This document shows, piece by piece, positions 34,528 to 46,070 of a stretch of DNA of 64,000 bases. How positions within the stretch are numbered: the first letter of the stretch is position 1; every line of letters begins with the position of its first letter. The notes beneath the pieces are model-generated. The model did not search any database, was not told the DNA's origin, and was given only the letters and a program-made list of their open reading frames with translations. Source of the DNA: Pseudomonadota bacterium (GTDB lineage: Bacteria; Pseudomonadota; Gammaproteobacteria; Burkholderiales; Burkholderiaceae_C); NCBI GenBank assembly GCA_029779845.1, contig JAKOZT010000132.1, forward strand, positions 62,001-126,000, given 5' to 3'. The position numbers were made by a program, and so were the translations under genes.

Positions 34528-37057
34528 ACCGATCGCGGTGCTCGGCGCCTGGTGGAGCCAGGCGCCCGAGGCGCTGCTGGCCGCGCTGCGATCGAGCCCG
34601 GAAGGCCTGAGCCCGCGCGAGGCGGCGCGCCGGCTGCGCGCGCACGGACCGAACAGCGTGCGCAGCGATGCGCCGCCGGCCTGGCCCGCGCTGCTGCTGC
34701 GCCAGTTCGCGAACCCCCTGGTGCTGATCCTGCTCTTCGGCGCGGCGGTCTCGCTGTGGCTGCGCGAAGGCACCGAGGCGGCCATCATCCTCGTCATCGT
34801 GGCCGGCAGCGCGCTGCTCGGTTTCGCGCAGGAGTGGCGCGCCTCGGCGGCGATCGCGCGGCTGCGCCAGCGCCTCGCGCTGCATGCGCAGGTGCGGCGC
34901 GGCGGTGCCTGGCAGCGCGTGCCGACCGCGCGGCTGGTGCCCGGCGACATCGTGCGCCTGGCCGCCGGCCACCTGGTGCCGGCCGACGCGCGCGTGCTGG
35001 AGGCGAAGGACTTCCTCGTCACCGAAGCGGCACTGACCGGCGAGTCGATGCCGGTCGAAAAGCGCCCCGGCCTCGCCGCCGCCGACGCGCCGCTGGCGCG
35101 GCGCGAAAACTGCGTCTTCCTCGGGTCTTCGGTGCGCAGCGGCACCGCCACCGTGCTGGTGGCCGCCACCGGGCCCGACACCGCCTTCGGCGCGGTGGCG
35201 GCGCGGCTCGCGCAGCGCGCGCCCGAGACCGACTTCGCGCGCGGCGTGCGCCGCTTCGGCGAGCTGCTGCTGCGCGTGATGATCGTGATGGTGCTGTTCG
35301 TCGTGCTCGTCAACCAGTGGCTGGGCCGGCCGATGGTGGAATCGCTGATGTTCGCGGTGGCGCTGGCGGTCGGGCTCTCGCCCGAGCTGCTGCCGGCGAT
35401 CGTCAGCGTCACCGTCGCGCGCGGCGCGCATGCAATGGCACAGCGCGGCGTGGTGGTGCGGCGGCTGGAGGCGATCGAGAACCTCGGCAGCATCGACGTG
35501 CTGTGCACCGACAAGACCGGCACGCTCACCGTCGGCGACATGGCGCTGTCGGCCGCGCTCGGGCCCGATGGTGAACCGAGCGCGCAGGTGCTGCGCTGGG
35601 CGCACGCCAACGCGGCGCTGGAAACCGGCATCGCCAACGCGCTCGACGCCGCGCTGGTGGCCGCCGGCCAGGCGCAGGGCCTGAGCGCGCAGGCGCTGCA
35701 CAAGGTCGACGAGATTCCCTACGACTTCCAGCGCCGCCGGCTGACCATCGTGATCGCCGAAGACGAAGCGACGCACCTCGTGATCACCAAGGGCGCGTTC
35801 GACAACGTGCTGGCGGTGTGCGGCGAGCTGCGCGACGGCGATGCGACGCGCGCGCTCGACGACGGCGAGCGGCAACGCCTCGCGGAAATGTTCCGGGCGC
35901 GCAGCGAAGAAGGCTTTCGCGTGCTCGGCCTGGCGACGCGCCGCCTGCCGGCGCAGCCGCACTACACGCTGGCCGACGAGGCCGGCATGTGCTTCGAGGG
36001 CCTGCTGCTGTTCCTCGACCCGGTCAAGCCCGGCGCGGCGCAGACGCTGCGCGATCTGTCCGCGCTGGGCATCCGCGTCAAGGTGATCACCGGCGACAAC
36101 CGCCACGTGGCGGCGCACGTGGCCGGCGCGCTCGGGCTGGCCACCGACACGCTCGTGACCGGCGAGCAGCTCGCCGCGATGCGCGACGAGGCGCTGTGGC
36201 AGCAGGCCGGCCGCGCCGAGGTGTTCGCCGAGGTGGACCCGCAGCAGAAGGAGCACATCGTGCGCGCACTGCAGCGCACCGGGCACGCGGTGGGCTACCT
36301 CGGCGACGGCATCAACGACGCGCCGGCGCTGCACGCCGCCGACGTGGGCATCTCGGTCGACCAGGCGGTGGACGTGGCGCGCGAGAGCGCCGACATCGTG
36401 CTGCTGCGCCCGGACCTCGACGTGCTGCGCCACGGCGTCGAGGACGGCCGGCGCACCTTCGCCAACACGCTCAAGTACATCGGCATCACCACCAGCGCGA
36501 ACTTCGGCAACATGGTCAGCATGGCGCTGGGCACGCTGTTCCTGCCCTTCCTGCCGCTGGCGGCCAAGCAGATCCTGCTCAACAACTTCCTCTCCGACCT
36601 GCCGTCGATCGCGATCTCCACCGACCGCGTCGACGCCGGGCGCATCGCCACCCCGCAGCGCTGGCAGGTGAGCGACCTGCGCCGCTTCATGATCGTCTTC
36701 GGGCTGGTCTCCACCGTCTTCGACCTGCTGACCTTCGTGCTGCTGCACCGCTGGTTCCGCGCCGACGAGGCGACCTTCCAGACCGCCTGGTTCATGCTGT
36801 CGCTCTTCACCGAGCTGGCGGTGGTGATGGTGCTGCGCACGCGCGGCCCGTTCTGGCGCAGCGCGCCGGGCCGCGCGCTGTGGGCCATCACGCTGGCGGT
36901 GGGCGCGCTCGCGCTGCTGCTGCCATTGCTGCCGCCGGTGCAGCGCTGGTTCGGCTTCGTGACGCTCTCGCCCACGCTGCTGGCCGCGCTGGCGGGCGTG
37001 GTGCTGGCCTACCTGGCGGCCACCGAGCTGCTGAAGCGGCGCATCGGGGCGGCCTGA
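34511..37057 (+). CDS. mgtA: magnesium-translocating P-type ATPase (MgtA/MgtB-like)
   Basis: DKTGTLT, TGES, GDGINDAPAL motifs; MgtA-like C-terminus; overlaps the upstream gene by 17 bp. Confidence 0.9.
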   Translation: MRRPAEPIAVLGAWWSQAPEALLAALRSSPEGLSPREAARRLRAHGPNSVRSDAPPAWPALLLRQFANPLVLILLFGAAVSLWLREGTEAAIILVIVAGSALLGFAQEWRASAAIARLRQRLALHAQVRRGGAWQRVPTARLVPGDIVRLAAGHLVPADARVLEAKDFLVTEAALTGESMPVEKRPGLAAADAPLARRENCVFLGSSVRSGTATVLVAATGPDTAFGAVAARLAQRAPETDFARGVRRFGELLLRVMIVMVLFVVLVNQWLGRPMVESLMFAVALAVGLSPELLPAIVSVTVARGAHAMAQRGVVVRRLEAIENLGSIDVLCTDKTGTLTVGDMALSAALGPDGEPSAQVLRWAHANAALETGIANALDAALVAAGQAQGLSAQALHKVDEIPYDFQRRRLTIVIAEDEATHLVITKGAFDNVLAVCGELRDGDATRALDDGERQRLAEMFRARSEEGFRVLGLATRRLPAQPHYTLADEAGMCFEGLLLFLDPVKPGAAQTLRDLSALGIRVKVITGDNRHVAAHVAGALGLATDTLVTGEQLAAMRDEALWQQAGRAEVFAEVDPQQKEHIVRALQRTGHAVGYLGDGINDAPALHAADVGISVDQAVDVARESADIVLLRPDLDVLRHGVEDGRRTFANTLKYIGITTSANFGNMVSMALGTLFLPFLPLAAKQILLNNFLSDLPSIAISTDRVDAGRIATPQRWQVSDLRRFMIVFGLVSTVFDLLTFVLLHRWFRADEATFQTAWFMLSLFTELAVVMVLRTRGPFWRSAPGRALWAITLAVGALALLLPLLPPVQRWFGFVTLSPTLLAALAGVVLAYLAATELLKRRIGAA

Positions 37058-37086
37058 CTTTTCCGTTTTTGAGATACGGAAAAGTC
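37056..37086. promoter_or_regulatory. putative operator copy 1: GACTTTTCCGT-N9-ACGGAAAAGTC
   Basis: Perfect 11-bp inverted repeat, starting in the mgtA stop codon. Confidence 0.7.
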
Positions 37087-37117
37087 AGGATTCTTGCCTC
37101 ACGTCGGCAGAAATGCT

Positions 37118-37148
37118 AACTTTCTCGTATCTGAGATACGCAAAAGTT
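37118..37148. promoter_or_regulatory. putative operator copy 2: AACTTTCTCGTATCTGAGATACGCAAAAGTT
   Basis: 31-bp palindrome (core CGTATCT-G-AGATACG perfect) sharing GAGATACG-x-AAAAGT with copy 1; 62-bp offset. Confidence 0.7.
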
Positions 37149-37154
37149 TGATCA

Positions 37155-39014
37155 ATGCCGCTCCATCTCGTCGGCGAGACCCTCGACAAGACGCGCAGCC
37201 ACTACCTCGCCCAGACCGGCAAGCTCGTCCAGCTGATGCGCGGCGTCTACGTGGATGCGAGCGACGACATCGAGCGCAGCGTGCTCGCCCACGCGGTGCG
37301 CATCGCCCGCTACCTCTATCCCAAGACCTACCTCTCGGGCGCGAGCGCCGTACTGCTCGGGCCGACTGCCGACGGCCGGCTCTACCTCTCCGGGCCGCGC
37401 GCGCAGCGCACACGCCTGCGCGCGCTGGAGATCATCCAGAACAAGGCGCCCGACAAGCCGTCGACCGCAACGGCGGCGATCGCCGACGGCCTGGGCGAAT
37501 TCCAGGTTCCCGTCTCGACGCCGCGCCAGCGGCTGCTCGAAGCCTTCCGCCTGCGCAGCGAGCACGCCGCCTCCATCGACGCGGCGATGCGCGAGGGCAT
37601 CGCCGCGCGTCTGATCGAGGAATACGGCGATGCCCGCGCCGCGAGCGATGCCGTGTGGGCGCTGGCGCGCGAGAACGACTGGTATCGCGAGGGGGAGGGC
37701 GCGGAGAAATTTCTCTTGCGCCACCGCGCCGACGCTCCTGTCCGGAATGCAGCCGCCTTCGAGCTGGCGGTGGCCTGGCATGGCCTCGTGATCGGCTCGC
37801 TCGCCCACGACGGCTTCGAGTGGCGCTGGACGGCGGCGCCGCACGGCCCCGTGCTACCGCCCGTGGTGCGGCAGACCATGCCCGGCCGGCTGCCGCCTTT
37901 CATCGTTTCGCTGCTGCCCGAAGGCTGGCTGGAAGCCGTGCTGCGCGACCACCGCGACGAGCGAGCGCTGCTGCGCTCGGGCCGGCGCTACATGTCGAAC
38001 ATCACCATCGCCGGCAGCGTGGCGGAACTGGCCGGCCTGCCCGCCGACATCCTGGGCGCGAAGCTCGCCGGGCACCGCGAAAGCGGCCTCTTCACCGGCA
38101 CCTACGCCGGGCCCGGGCGCAGCGCCATCGAGAAGGACTTCGAGCAGCGCCTGGCCGCGCTGTTCGCGCGGGCCGACATGCCGCGCCTGTCGGGCGTGCA
38201 GATCAAGGCGCCGATGCACCTCGATGCCGGCGGCACGCTCACACCCAGCGCCGGCCTGCCCTTCACGCACATCCTCAAGCCGGCCGGCGCCGCGGGCTTC
38301 GAACACTTGCCGCTGGTCGAATGGGTCGGCCTCGGCCTGGCGCATGCGATCGGCCTGAGCGCGCCGGAGACGGCCCTCGTGCCCATGCCCGACGGTATGC
38401 CGCCCGCCCTGCTGGTCGAGCGCTTCGACATCCGCGAGCGCACCGACGACACGCGCCTGCTGGCGATGGAGGACATGTGCTCGGTGCTCGGTCTCACGCC
38501 GGGAGAAAAATACAGCGCCAGCATCGAGCGCGTGGCGCGCGCACTGCGGGCGCTCTCGTCGGAACCGGAACAAGACCTGCTGACCCTGCTGCGGCGAGTG
38601 CTGTTCGCCTGGCTCATCGCCGACGGCGATCTGCACCTGAAGAACATGGCGCTGCTCAAGACGGCACGCGAAGGCGAGGCCGTGTTCCGCTCGGTGCGGT
38701 TCGCGCCGGTGTACGACGCGCTGACGACGCGCGTCTTCCCGGGGCTGGCGCACGACCGCATGGCGCTGACGCTGGCGGGCAAGGACGAGCGCCTGAAGCG
38801 CGCCGACTTCGTGGCGCTCGCCACGCTGGCGGGGCTGCGCGCGGCGGATGCGAACGCGGCGATCGACGAGCTGCTGCAGCGGCTGCTCGGCGCCATCGAC
38901 GGCATCGCCGTCCCGCCCGCCTGCCTGCGCGATGCCGCCGCGGCGGCCATCGTGGGCAGGACGCTCGATCTGTGCCGCGAGCGGGTCCGATCTTTCCAGC
39001 CCCAGCGCGGATAA
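37155..39014 (+). CDS. HipA-family Ser/Thr kinase toxin fused to an N-terminal AbiEi-like winged-helix domain (monocistronic)
   Basis: N-terminal GKLVQLMRGVYVDASDD...KTYLSGASAVLLGP (AbiEi-like); C-terminal HipA motifs PPFIVSLLPEGWLEAVL, RLSGVQIKAP, THILKP, LLVERFD, MEDMCSVLGLTPGEKY, FAWLIADGDLHLKNMALL, FAPVYDALTTRVFP. Confidence 0.85.
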   Translation: MPLHLVGETLDKTRSHYLAQTGKLVQLMRGVYVDASDDIERSVLAHAVRIARYLYPKTYLSGASAVLLGPTADGRLYLSGPRAQRTRLRALEIIQNKAPDKPSTATAAIADGLGEFQVPVSTPRQRLLEAFRLRSEHAASIDAAMREGIAARLIEEYGDARAASDAVWALARENDWYREGEGAEKFLLRHRADAPVRNAAAFELAVAWHGLVIGSLAHDGFEWRWTAAPHGPVLPPVVRQTMPGRLPPFIVSLLPEGWLEAVLRDHRDERALLRSGRRYMSNITIAGSVAELAGLPADILGAKLAGHRESGLFTGTYAGPGRSAIEKDFEQRLAALFARADMPRLSGVQIKAPMHLDAGGTLTPSAGLPFTHILKPAGAAGFEHLPLVEWVGLGLAHAIGLSAPETALVPMPDGMPPALLVERFDIRERTDDTRLLAMEDMCSVLGLTPGEKYSASIERVARALRALSSEPEQDLLTLLRRVLFAWLIADGDLHLKNMALLKTAREGEAVFRSVRFAPVYDALTTRVFPGLAHDRMALTLAGKDERLKRADFVALATLAGLRAADANAAIDELLQRLLGAIDGIAVPPACLRDAAAAAIVGRTLDLCRERVRSFQPQRG

Positions 39015-39024
39015 TCGCCGCCCC

Positions 39025-40649
<1,625 letters not shown>

Positions 40650-40653
<4 letters not shown>

Positions 40654-41354
40654 GCCTCGATCGGGATCGTCAGCCGGTCCTCGTCGTGCAGCATCAGCGC
40701 CTGCGTCGCGGTGACCTTGCAGATCCAGGTTTCGAGGCGATGCGCCGCCGGCAGGCTGAGCGAGCGCGGCGCCAGCACCGCGCCGCAGGTGCCGCCGGGC
40801 CGGCGCACCGAGGCGTAGCGGATCCATTGCGTCTTGCCGTGACTTCGCGCCGCGCGCGCCAGCGCCTGGCAGGGTGCGTAGTCGTCGCGCCGCGTCCATG
40901 AATCGGATGCCGCCGACCACGGCGCGCGGCGCAGGTCCAGCACCACGCCTTTCACCTGCGCCTGGAAGAAGGTGTGCTCGGTGACGAGTTCGCCATCGCG
41001 CAGCCCCTCGCTGTCCATCAGGAAGCGCCAGCGCCAGTAGCCGACTTCGGTGCAGGCGGTCTCGCGCTCCTTGGCGCCGTACCAGACGCCCGGGTCGGTG
41101 CCGGCGCGAAAGCGCGAGCCCCAGGGTGAGCGGTAGCGGAAGGGCGTGGCCAGCAGATAGTGCAGCCCCGGGGCGGCTTCCGGCAGCGGCGGCTTGCTGG
41201 CTTCGAGCAGGCGCTCCAGCGTGGCCTGGTCGTCCAGGCTGTCCACCAGGCGCAGCGTCGCCACGCGGTGCTGCGCCTCGACGCCGCGCCACAGCAGCGC
41301 GCCGGCGCTGCGCAGCGGCGTGGCGAACCACTCGTCGCGCCAGGGCTGTTGCAT
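40650..41354 (-). CDS. RES-domain toxin
   Basis: LLWRGVEAQHR...LHYLLATPFRYRSPWGSRFRAGTDPGVWYGAKERETACTEVGYWRWRF; RES family; paired with an Xre-like antitoxin immediately upstream. Confidence 0.88.
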
Positions 41355-41362
41355 CGGCAGGT

Positions 41363-41764
41363 TCAGACCGGCGCGCGCATCGCGTCGAGGTAGGCCACCG
41401 CGGCGACCAGCCCCTGCGCGGTGAGGATCAGCGTGGCCGGCACACCGCCGAGCGCATCGTTGCGGCTGCGCATCCAGGCCAGGCGGCGCGCTTCGTCGTT
41501 GCCGACCAGCGCGTCGAGCGAGCGGTACAGGCGCACCAGCAGCAAGGCCAGCTCGCCTTCCTTGGCGGCAGGCGCCAGGCCGCGCTCGCCGCGCGCGATA
41601 CGCGACACCGTGGCCTCGCTGACGCCCAGGATGCGCGCCAGCGCCGCGCCGTTCAGCCCGAGCAGCGCGGCGGCGCGCTGCGTGGCGGTGGCGAGCACCG
41701 CGGCGGGGTCGGAGGCGCCGGCGCGGGCCGGCTTGCGGCGTGTGGGCAGGGTGAGCGTGCTCAT
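41363..41764 (-). CDS. Xre/ParS/MbcA-like antitoxin
   Basis: AALLGLNGAALARILGVSEATVSRIARGERGLAP...KEGELALLLVRLYRSLDALVGNDEARRLAWMRSRNDALGGVPATLIL (HTH plus DUF2384-like C-terminus). Confidence 0.88.
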   Translation of the reverse strand: MSTLTLPTRRKPARAGASDPAAVLATATQRAAALLGLNGAALARILGVSEATVSRIARGERGLAPAAKEGELALLLVRLYRSLDALVGNDEARRLAWMRSRNDALGGVPATLILTAQGLVAAVAYLDAMRAPV

Positions 41765-41774
41765 TTCTGATGAA

Positions 41775-41803
41775 AGACTAGGCGAGTTTTCGTTCAATTG
41801 CAA
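41775..41803 (-). promoter_or_regulatory. candidate sigma70 promoter of the Xre-RES operon
   Basis: Minus strand TTGCAA - 17 bp - TAGTCT, 10 bp upstream of the ATG. Confidence 0.45.
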
Positions 41804-41842
41804 GCGATCGGGGCAAGCCCGCGCCACGCGCACAATCGCGCC

Positions 41843-42715
41843 ATGAACACGCTCGCCGCCCCGTCGCGCCTGGCGCTCTACCTGAACCTGATCCGCTGGG
41901 ACCGCCCGGCCGGCAGCTACCTGCTGCTGTGGCCCACGCTGTCGGCGCTGTGGATCGCCGCCGGCGGCTTTCCGGGCTGGCATCTGCTGATCGTCTTCGT
42001 CGCCGGCACCTTCCTGATGCGCAGCGCCGGCTGCGCCGTCAACGACGTGGCCGACCGCGAGTTCGACCGCCACGTCAAGCGCACCGCGCAGCGCCCGGTC
42101 ACCAGCGGCGCGATCTCGCCGCGCGAGGCGCTGGTGTTCGGCGCGGCGCTCGCGTTCGTCGCCTTCCTGCTGGTGCTGACCACCAACCTCGCCACCGTGC
42201 GGTGGAGCGTCGCCGCGCTGGCGGTGACGCTCTTCTACCCGTTCACCAAGCGCTTCTTCTCGATGCCGCAGGCGGTGCTGGGCGTGGCCTTCAGCTTCGG
42301 CATCCCGATGGCCTTCGCGGCGGCCGGCGGCGGCGTGCCGGCGCTGGCGTGGTGGCTGCTCGTGGGCAACCTGTTCTGGGTGCTGGCCTACGACACCGAG
42401 TACGCGATGGTCGATCGCGACGACGACCTGAAGATCGGCATCCGCACCTCGGCGATCACGCTGGGCCGCTTCGACGTGGTCGGCGTGATGGCCTTCTACG
42501 CCGCCTTCGTGGCGATCTGGGCCTGGCTGGGCGCCGGCATCGGAGCGGGCTGGCCGTATTTCGCCGGCCTCGCGGTGGCGGGCGCGATCGCGGCCTGGCA
42601 CTACACGCTGATCCGCACGCGCACGCGCGACGGCTGCTTCCGCGCCTTCCGGCTCAACCACTGGGTCGGCTTCGCGGTGTTCGCGGGCGTGGTGGCGGAC
42701 TTCGCGCTGCGCTGA
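41843..42715 (+). CDS. ubiA: 4-hydroxybenzoate octaprenyltransferase
   Basis: [27 protein letters not shown]...[30 protein letters not shown]. Confidence 0.96.
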   Translation: MNTLAAPSRLALYLNLIRWDRPAGSYLLLWPTLSALWIAAGGFPGWHLLIVFVAGTFLMRSAGCAVNDVADREFDRHVKRTAQRPVTSGAISPREALVFGAALAFVAFLLVLTTNLATVRWSVAALAVTLFYPFTKRFFSMPQAVLGVAFSFGIPMAFAAAGGGVPALAWWLLVGNLFWVLAYDTEYAMVDRDDDLKIGIRTSAITLGRFDVVGVMAFYAAFVAIWAWLGAGIGAGWPYFAGLAVAGAIAAWHYTLIRTRTRDGCFRAFRLNHWVGFAVFAGVVADFALR

Positions 42716-42766
42716 ATCGGCGCAGTCCTACGCGCGCCGGCTCGCAGCGCCTCCTAAAGTGTGCGC

Positions 42767-43384
42767 ATGAGCGCGCCCCTCACATCCCGTTGGATGGCTT
42801 CAGCCGGCCTGCTCGCGCTCGCCGCCTGCACGCAGCCCGCCGCGCAGGTGGGCCAACCGGTGGTGCTGCGCACGCCGACCGCCGGCGCCGCGGCCACGCT
42901 GGTCGACGTGAACGGCACGCCCGGCGGCCGCGCGACGCTGACGCAGACGGCGGCCGGCGTCGAGATCGTGGTCAACGTGCAGGCGCAGACGCCCGGCGAA
43001 CACGGCGTGCACGTGCATGCCAACGGCCGATGCGAACCGGGGCCCGACCCCTCCGGCGCCACCATCGCCTTCGGCGCGGCCGGCGGCCACTTCGACTCGG
43101 GCGGCTCGAAGAAGCACGCCGGCCCCGGCAAGCCGCCCGAACAGGGTCATGCGGGGGACGCGCCGAACATCGTGGTCGGCGCCGACGGCAGCGGCACGCT
43201 GCGCTACCTGCACCCCCATGCCACGCTGGGCATCGGCGCGACCTCGGTGCTCGGCAAGGCGCTGGTCGTGCACGCCGGGCCGGACGACTACCGCACCGAC
43301 CCGGCCGGCAACTCCGGCGCGCGCGTGCTGTGCGGCGTGATCGAGACAGCGCCGCCGGCGGCGCCGAAAACGAATCAGGGGTAG
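42767..43384 (+). CDS. sodC: Cu/Zn superoxide dismutase, putative lipoprotein
   Basis: [60 protein letters not shown]; lipobox ALAAC. GTG at 42761 is an alternative start. Confidence 0.9.
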   Translation: MSAPLTSRWMASAGLLALAACTQPAAQVGQPVVLRTPTAGAAATLVDVNGTPGGRATLTQTAAGVEIVVNVQAQTPGEHGVHVHANGRCEPGPDPSGATIAFGAAGGHFDSGGSKKHAGPGKPPEQGHAGDAPNIVVGADGSGTLRYLHPHATLGIGATSVLGKALVVHAGPDDYRTDPAGNSGARVLCGVIETAPPAAPKTNQG

Positions 43385-44652
43385 AGGCCGCGCTCCTCCC
43401 GCGCCGTCAGGATGCGCTCGCAGGCCACCGCGAAGGTCGCCGTGCGCAGCGTGATCGCATGCCTGTCGGCGGTGTCCCAGATGCGCTTCAAGGCGCCGAC
43501 CATGATCTTGTCGAGCCGCAGGTTGATCTCGTCCTCGGTCCAGAAGAACGAGCTGAAGTCCTGCACCCACTCGAAGTAGCTGACCGTCACGCCGCCGGCG
43601 TTGCAGATCACGTCGGGCACGACGAGGATGCCGCGCTCGGCGAGGATGTCGTCGGCCTCGGGCAGCGTCGGGCCGTTGGCGCCTTCGAGCACCAGCTTCG
43701 CGCTGGTGCGCCGCGCGCGCGCGGGCGTGATCTGGCCTTCCAGCGCGGCGGGGATCAGGATGTCGCACTTGACGTCCCAGAACGCCTCGTCGTCGGCGCG
43801 CTCGGCGCCCTTGAAGTCGCCGACGCCGCCGTACTGCTTGAGCGTGGGCATCAGCTCGGCCATGGCTATGCCCTTGTCGTTGACGATGGTGCCGGTGTGG
43901 TCCTGGATCGCGACGATCTTCGCGCCGGCCTGCGCGAACAGCTCGGCCGCCGCCGAGCCGACGTTGCCGAAGCCCTGCACCGCGACGCGCGCGCCATCGA
44001 GCTCGAGGTTGATGCGCCGCGCCGCCTCGCGCCCGGTGACGAACACGCCGCGCCCGGTGGCCTTGACGCGGCCGAGCGAGCCGCCCAGGTGGATCGGCTT
44101 GCCGGTGACCACGCCGGTGGCGGTGCTGCCGGTGTTCATCGAGTACGTGTCCATCATCCACGCCATGATCTGCGGGTTGGTGTTCACGTCGGGCGCCGGG
44201 ATGTCCTGGTTCGGCCCGATGATGATGCCGATCTCGCTGGTGTAGCGGCGCGTCATGCGCTCCAGCTCCTTGTGCGAGAGCTTCTTCGGGTCGACGCGGA
44301 TGCCGCCCTTGGCGCCGCCGTAGGGCAGGTTGACCGCGGCGTTCTTGATCGACATCCACGCCGCCAGCGCCATCACCTCTTCCAGCGTGACGTTCGGGTG
44401 GTAGCGCACGCCGCCCTTGCCGGGGCCGCGCGAGAGGTTGTGCTGCACGCGGAAGCCCTCGAAGTGCGCCACCGTGCCGTCGTCGAGTTCGATCGGCACG
44501 TCGACGATCAGCGCGCGCTTGGGGCGCTTGAGCGTCTCGCCCCAGCGCGCCAGGTGGCCGAGGTAGGGCAGCACGCGGTCGACCTGCGAGAGGTAGGTGT
44601 GCCAGGGGCCGGTCGGATCGGGGTGGACGTAGGACAGCGGGCTCGGGGTCAT
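43375..44652 (-). CDS. gdhA: Glu/Leu/Phe/Val dehydrogenase (glutamate dehydrogenase)
   Basis: [60 protein letters not shown]... Confidence 0.95.
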   Translation of the reverse strand: MTPSPLSYVHPDPTGPWHTYLSQVDRVLPYLGHLARWGETLKRPKRALIVDVPIELDDGTVAHFEGFRVQHNLSRGPGKGGVRYHPNVTLEEVMALAAWMSIKNAAVNLPYGGAKGGIRVDPKKLSHKELERMTRRYTSEIGIIIGPNQDIPAPDVNTNPQIMAWMMDTYSMNTGSTATGVVTGKPIHLGGSLGRVKATGRGVFVTGREAARRINLELDGARVAVQGFGNVGSAAAELFAQAGAKIVAIQDHTGTIVNDKGIAMAELMPTLKQYGGVGDFKGAERADDEAFWDVKCDILIPAALEGQITPARARRTSAKLVLEGANGPTLPEADDILAERGILVVPDVICNAGGVTVSYFEWVQDFSSFFWTEDEINLRLDKIMVGALKRIWDTADRHAITLRTATFAVACERILTAREERGLYP

Positions 44653-44805
44653 GGTGTCTCCGGTTTGAAGTTCATGCGCGCCATGCCGCGCTCGTGGCGC
44701 AGCCGGCCGCATGCGGCGAGACTGTAGGCGCCCTCGCGCCGAGTTTTCCACCGAGGGTCATGCCGGGTTTGCATGGCTTGCGCCGTGGCCGGCATGCGGG
44801 CGGTG

Positions 44806-45621
44806 TCAGGCCCCGAACTCGTCCCCGAGTTCCTTGGCGCGCTGCTGCGCGGCGCGGATGGCTTCGACGAAGGCGGCCTTCATGCCGCTCGCTTCCATCG
44901 CCGTGAGTGCCGCGTAGGTGGTGCCGCCTTTGGAGGTGACACGCTCGCGCAGCACCTCCGGCGCCTCGCTCGACGCCTGCGCCAGGGCCGTCGCGCCGGC
45001 GAAGGTGGCGAGCGCCAGCTGCTTGCCCTGCTCGGCGGACAGGCCCATCTCCAGCGCCGCCTGCATCATCGCCTCGACGAAGTAGAAGACGTAGGCCGGC
45101 CCCGAGCCCGACAGCGCGGTGACGGCGTCGAGGTCTTCCTCGCGCGCCACCCACAGCGTGCGGCCGGTGGGCGCGAGCAGCGCCTCGGCGGCGCGCCGCT
45201 CGTCGGCGCTGACCGCGTCGCGTGCGTACAGCCCGGCGATGCCCTGGCCGATCAGCGCCGGCGTGTTGGGCATGCTGCGCACCACGCGCTGGCTGCCGGT
45301 GGCGCGCACGATCGCCTCGCTGCGGATGCCGGCCATCACGCTGAACTGCAGCGCGCCGCGCACGTGCTCGGCGCAGGGCGCGGCGGCGGCCTGGAAGAGT
45401 TGCGGCTTGACCGCCCACACGATCATCGCCGCCTGCGCCAACGCCGCGTCGGCCGCGGCCTGCGTGCGCACGCCGTGCTCGGCGGCGAGCTTGGCGCGCT
45501 GCGCCTCGCCGGGGTCGATCACGAGGATGGAGCGGCCCGGCCGGCCGGCCGCGACCAGCCCGCCGATGATGGCCGAGGCCATGTTGCCGCCGCCGACGAA
45601 GGCAAGCAGGTCGTGTGTCAT
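44806..45621 (-). CDS. proC: pyrroline-5-carboxylate reductase
   Basis: LAFVGGGNMASAIIGGLVAAG...ALSGSGPAYVFYFVEAM. Confidence 0.96.
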   Translation of the reverse strand: MTHDLLAFVGGGNMASAIIGGLVAAGRPGRSILVIDPGEAQRAKLAAEHGVRTQAAADAALAQAAMIVWAVKPQLFQAAAAPCAEHVRGALQFSVMAGIRSEAIVRATGSQRVVRSMPNTPALIGQGIAGLYARDAVSADERRAAEALLAPTGRTLWVAREEDLDAVTALSGSGPAYVFYFVEAMMQAALEMGLSAEQGKQLALATFAGATALAQASSEAPEVLRERVTSKGGTTYAALTAMEASGMKAAFVEAIRAAQQRAKELGDEFGA

Positions 45622-45631
45622 CGTTGGCTCC

Positions 45632-46042
45632 TCACTGCGCCGGCGCCGAGGCCGGGTGCGTCGGCAGCACCACGCCCGGGCCGAGCGGGATGTCCGGCGT
45701 CTCGGCGATCCCGGTGACGAAGTAGCGCGTCTCGCCGAAGCAGCTGGTCGGCAGGCCGACCTTCTCTTCGTAGTGCAGGCTGACGCGCTTGCCCATCAGC
45801 GCACTGATGCGCTGGGCGAGCGCATCGTCGTGCACCGTGAAGGCGAACTTCTCGACCGTGCTGCCGGGCAGCGACACCAGCGCCAGTTCGCCCTCCCAGG
45901 TCTTGCAGACCCAGCCCCTGTTGGAGAACTTCTGCACCCAGCCGGCGCGCTCGCCGTTGGCGTAGCTCCAGTTCAGCACGACGGCGAACCAGGCGGTGAC
46001 GAGGACGATCAGGGCGACGATGGCGGCGAGGGCGGCTTTCAT
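45632..46042 (-). CDS. hypothetical membrane-anchored protein, 136 aa
   Basis: N-terminal TM helix AALAAIVALIVLVTAWFAVVL; ORF between proC and putA. Confidence 0.75.
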   Translation of the reverse strand: MKAALAAIVALIVLVTAWFAVVLNWSYANGERAGWVQKFSNRGWVCKTWEGELALVSLPGSTVEKFAFTVHDDALAQRISALMGKRVSLHYEEKVGLPTSCFGETRYFVTGIAETPDIPLGPGVVLPTHPASAPAQ

Positions 46043-46070
46043 AACCCGTGATCGTCGCATACCGGTCGCG

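Noticed and set aside
34511-37057. P-type ATPase as a component of the neighbouring HipA-type module
   Set aside because: It is a recognisable MgtA-like housekeeping-type transporter overlapping the DJ-1/PfpI gene upstream. Its contact with the TA locus is only adjacency (operator 1 overlaps its stop codon).
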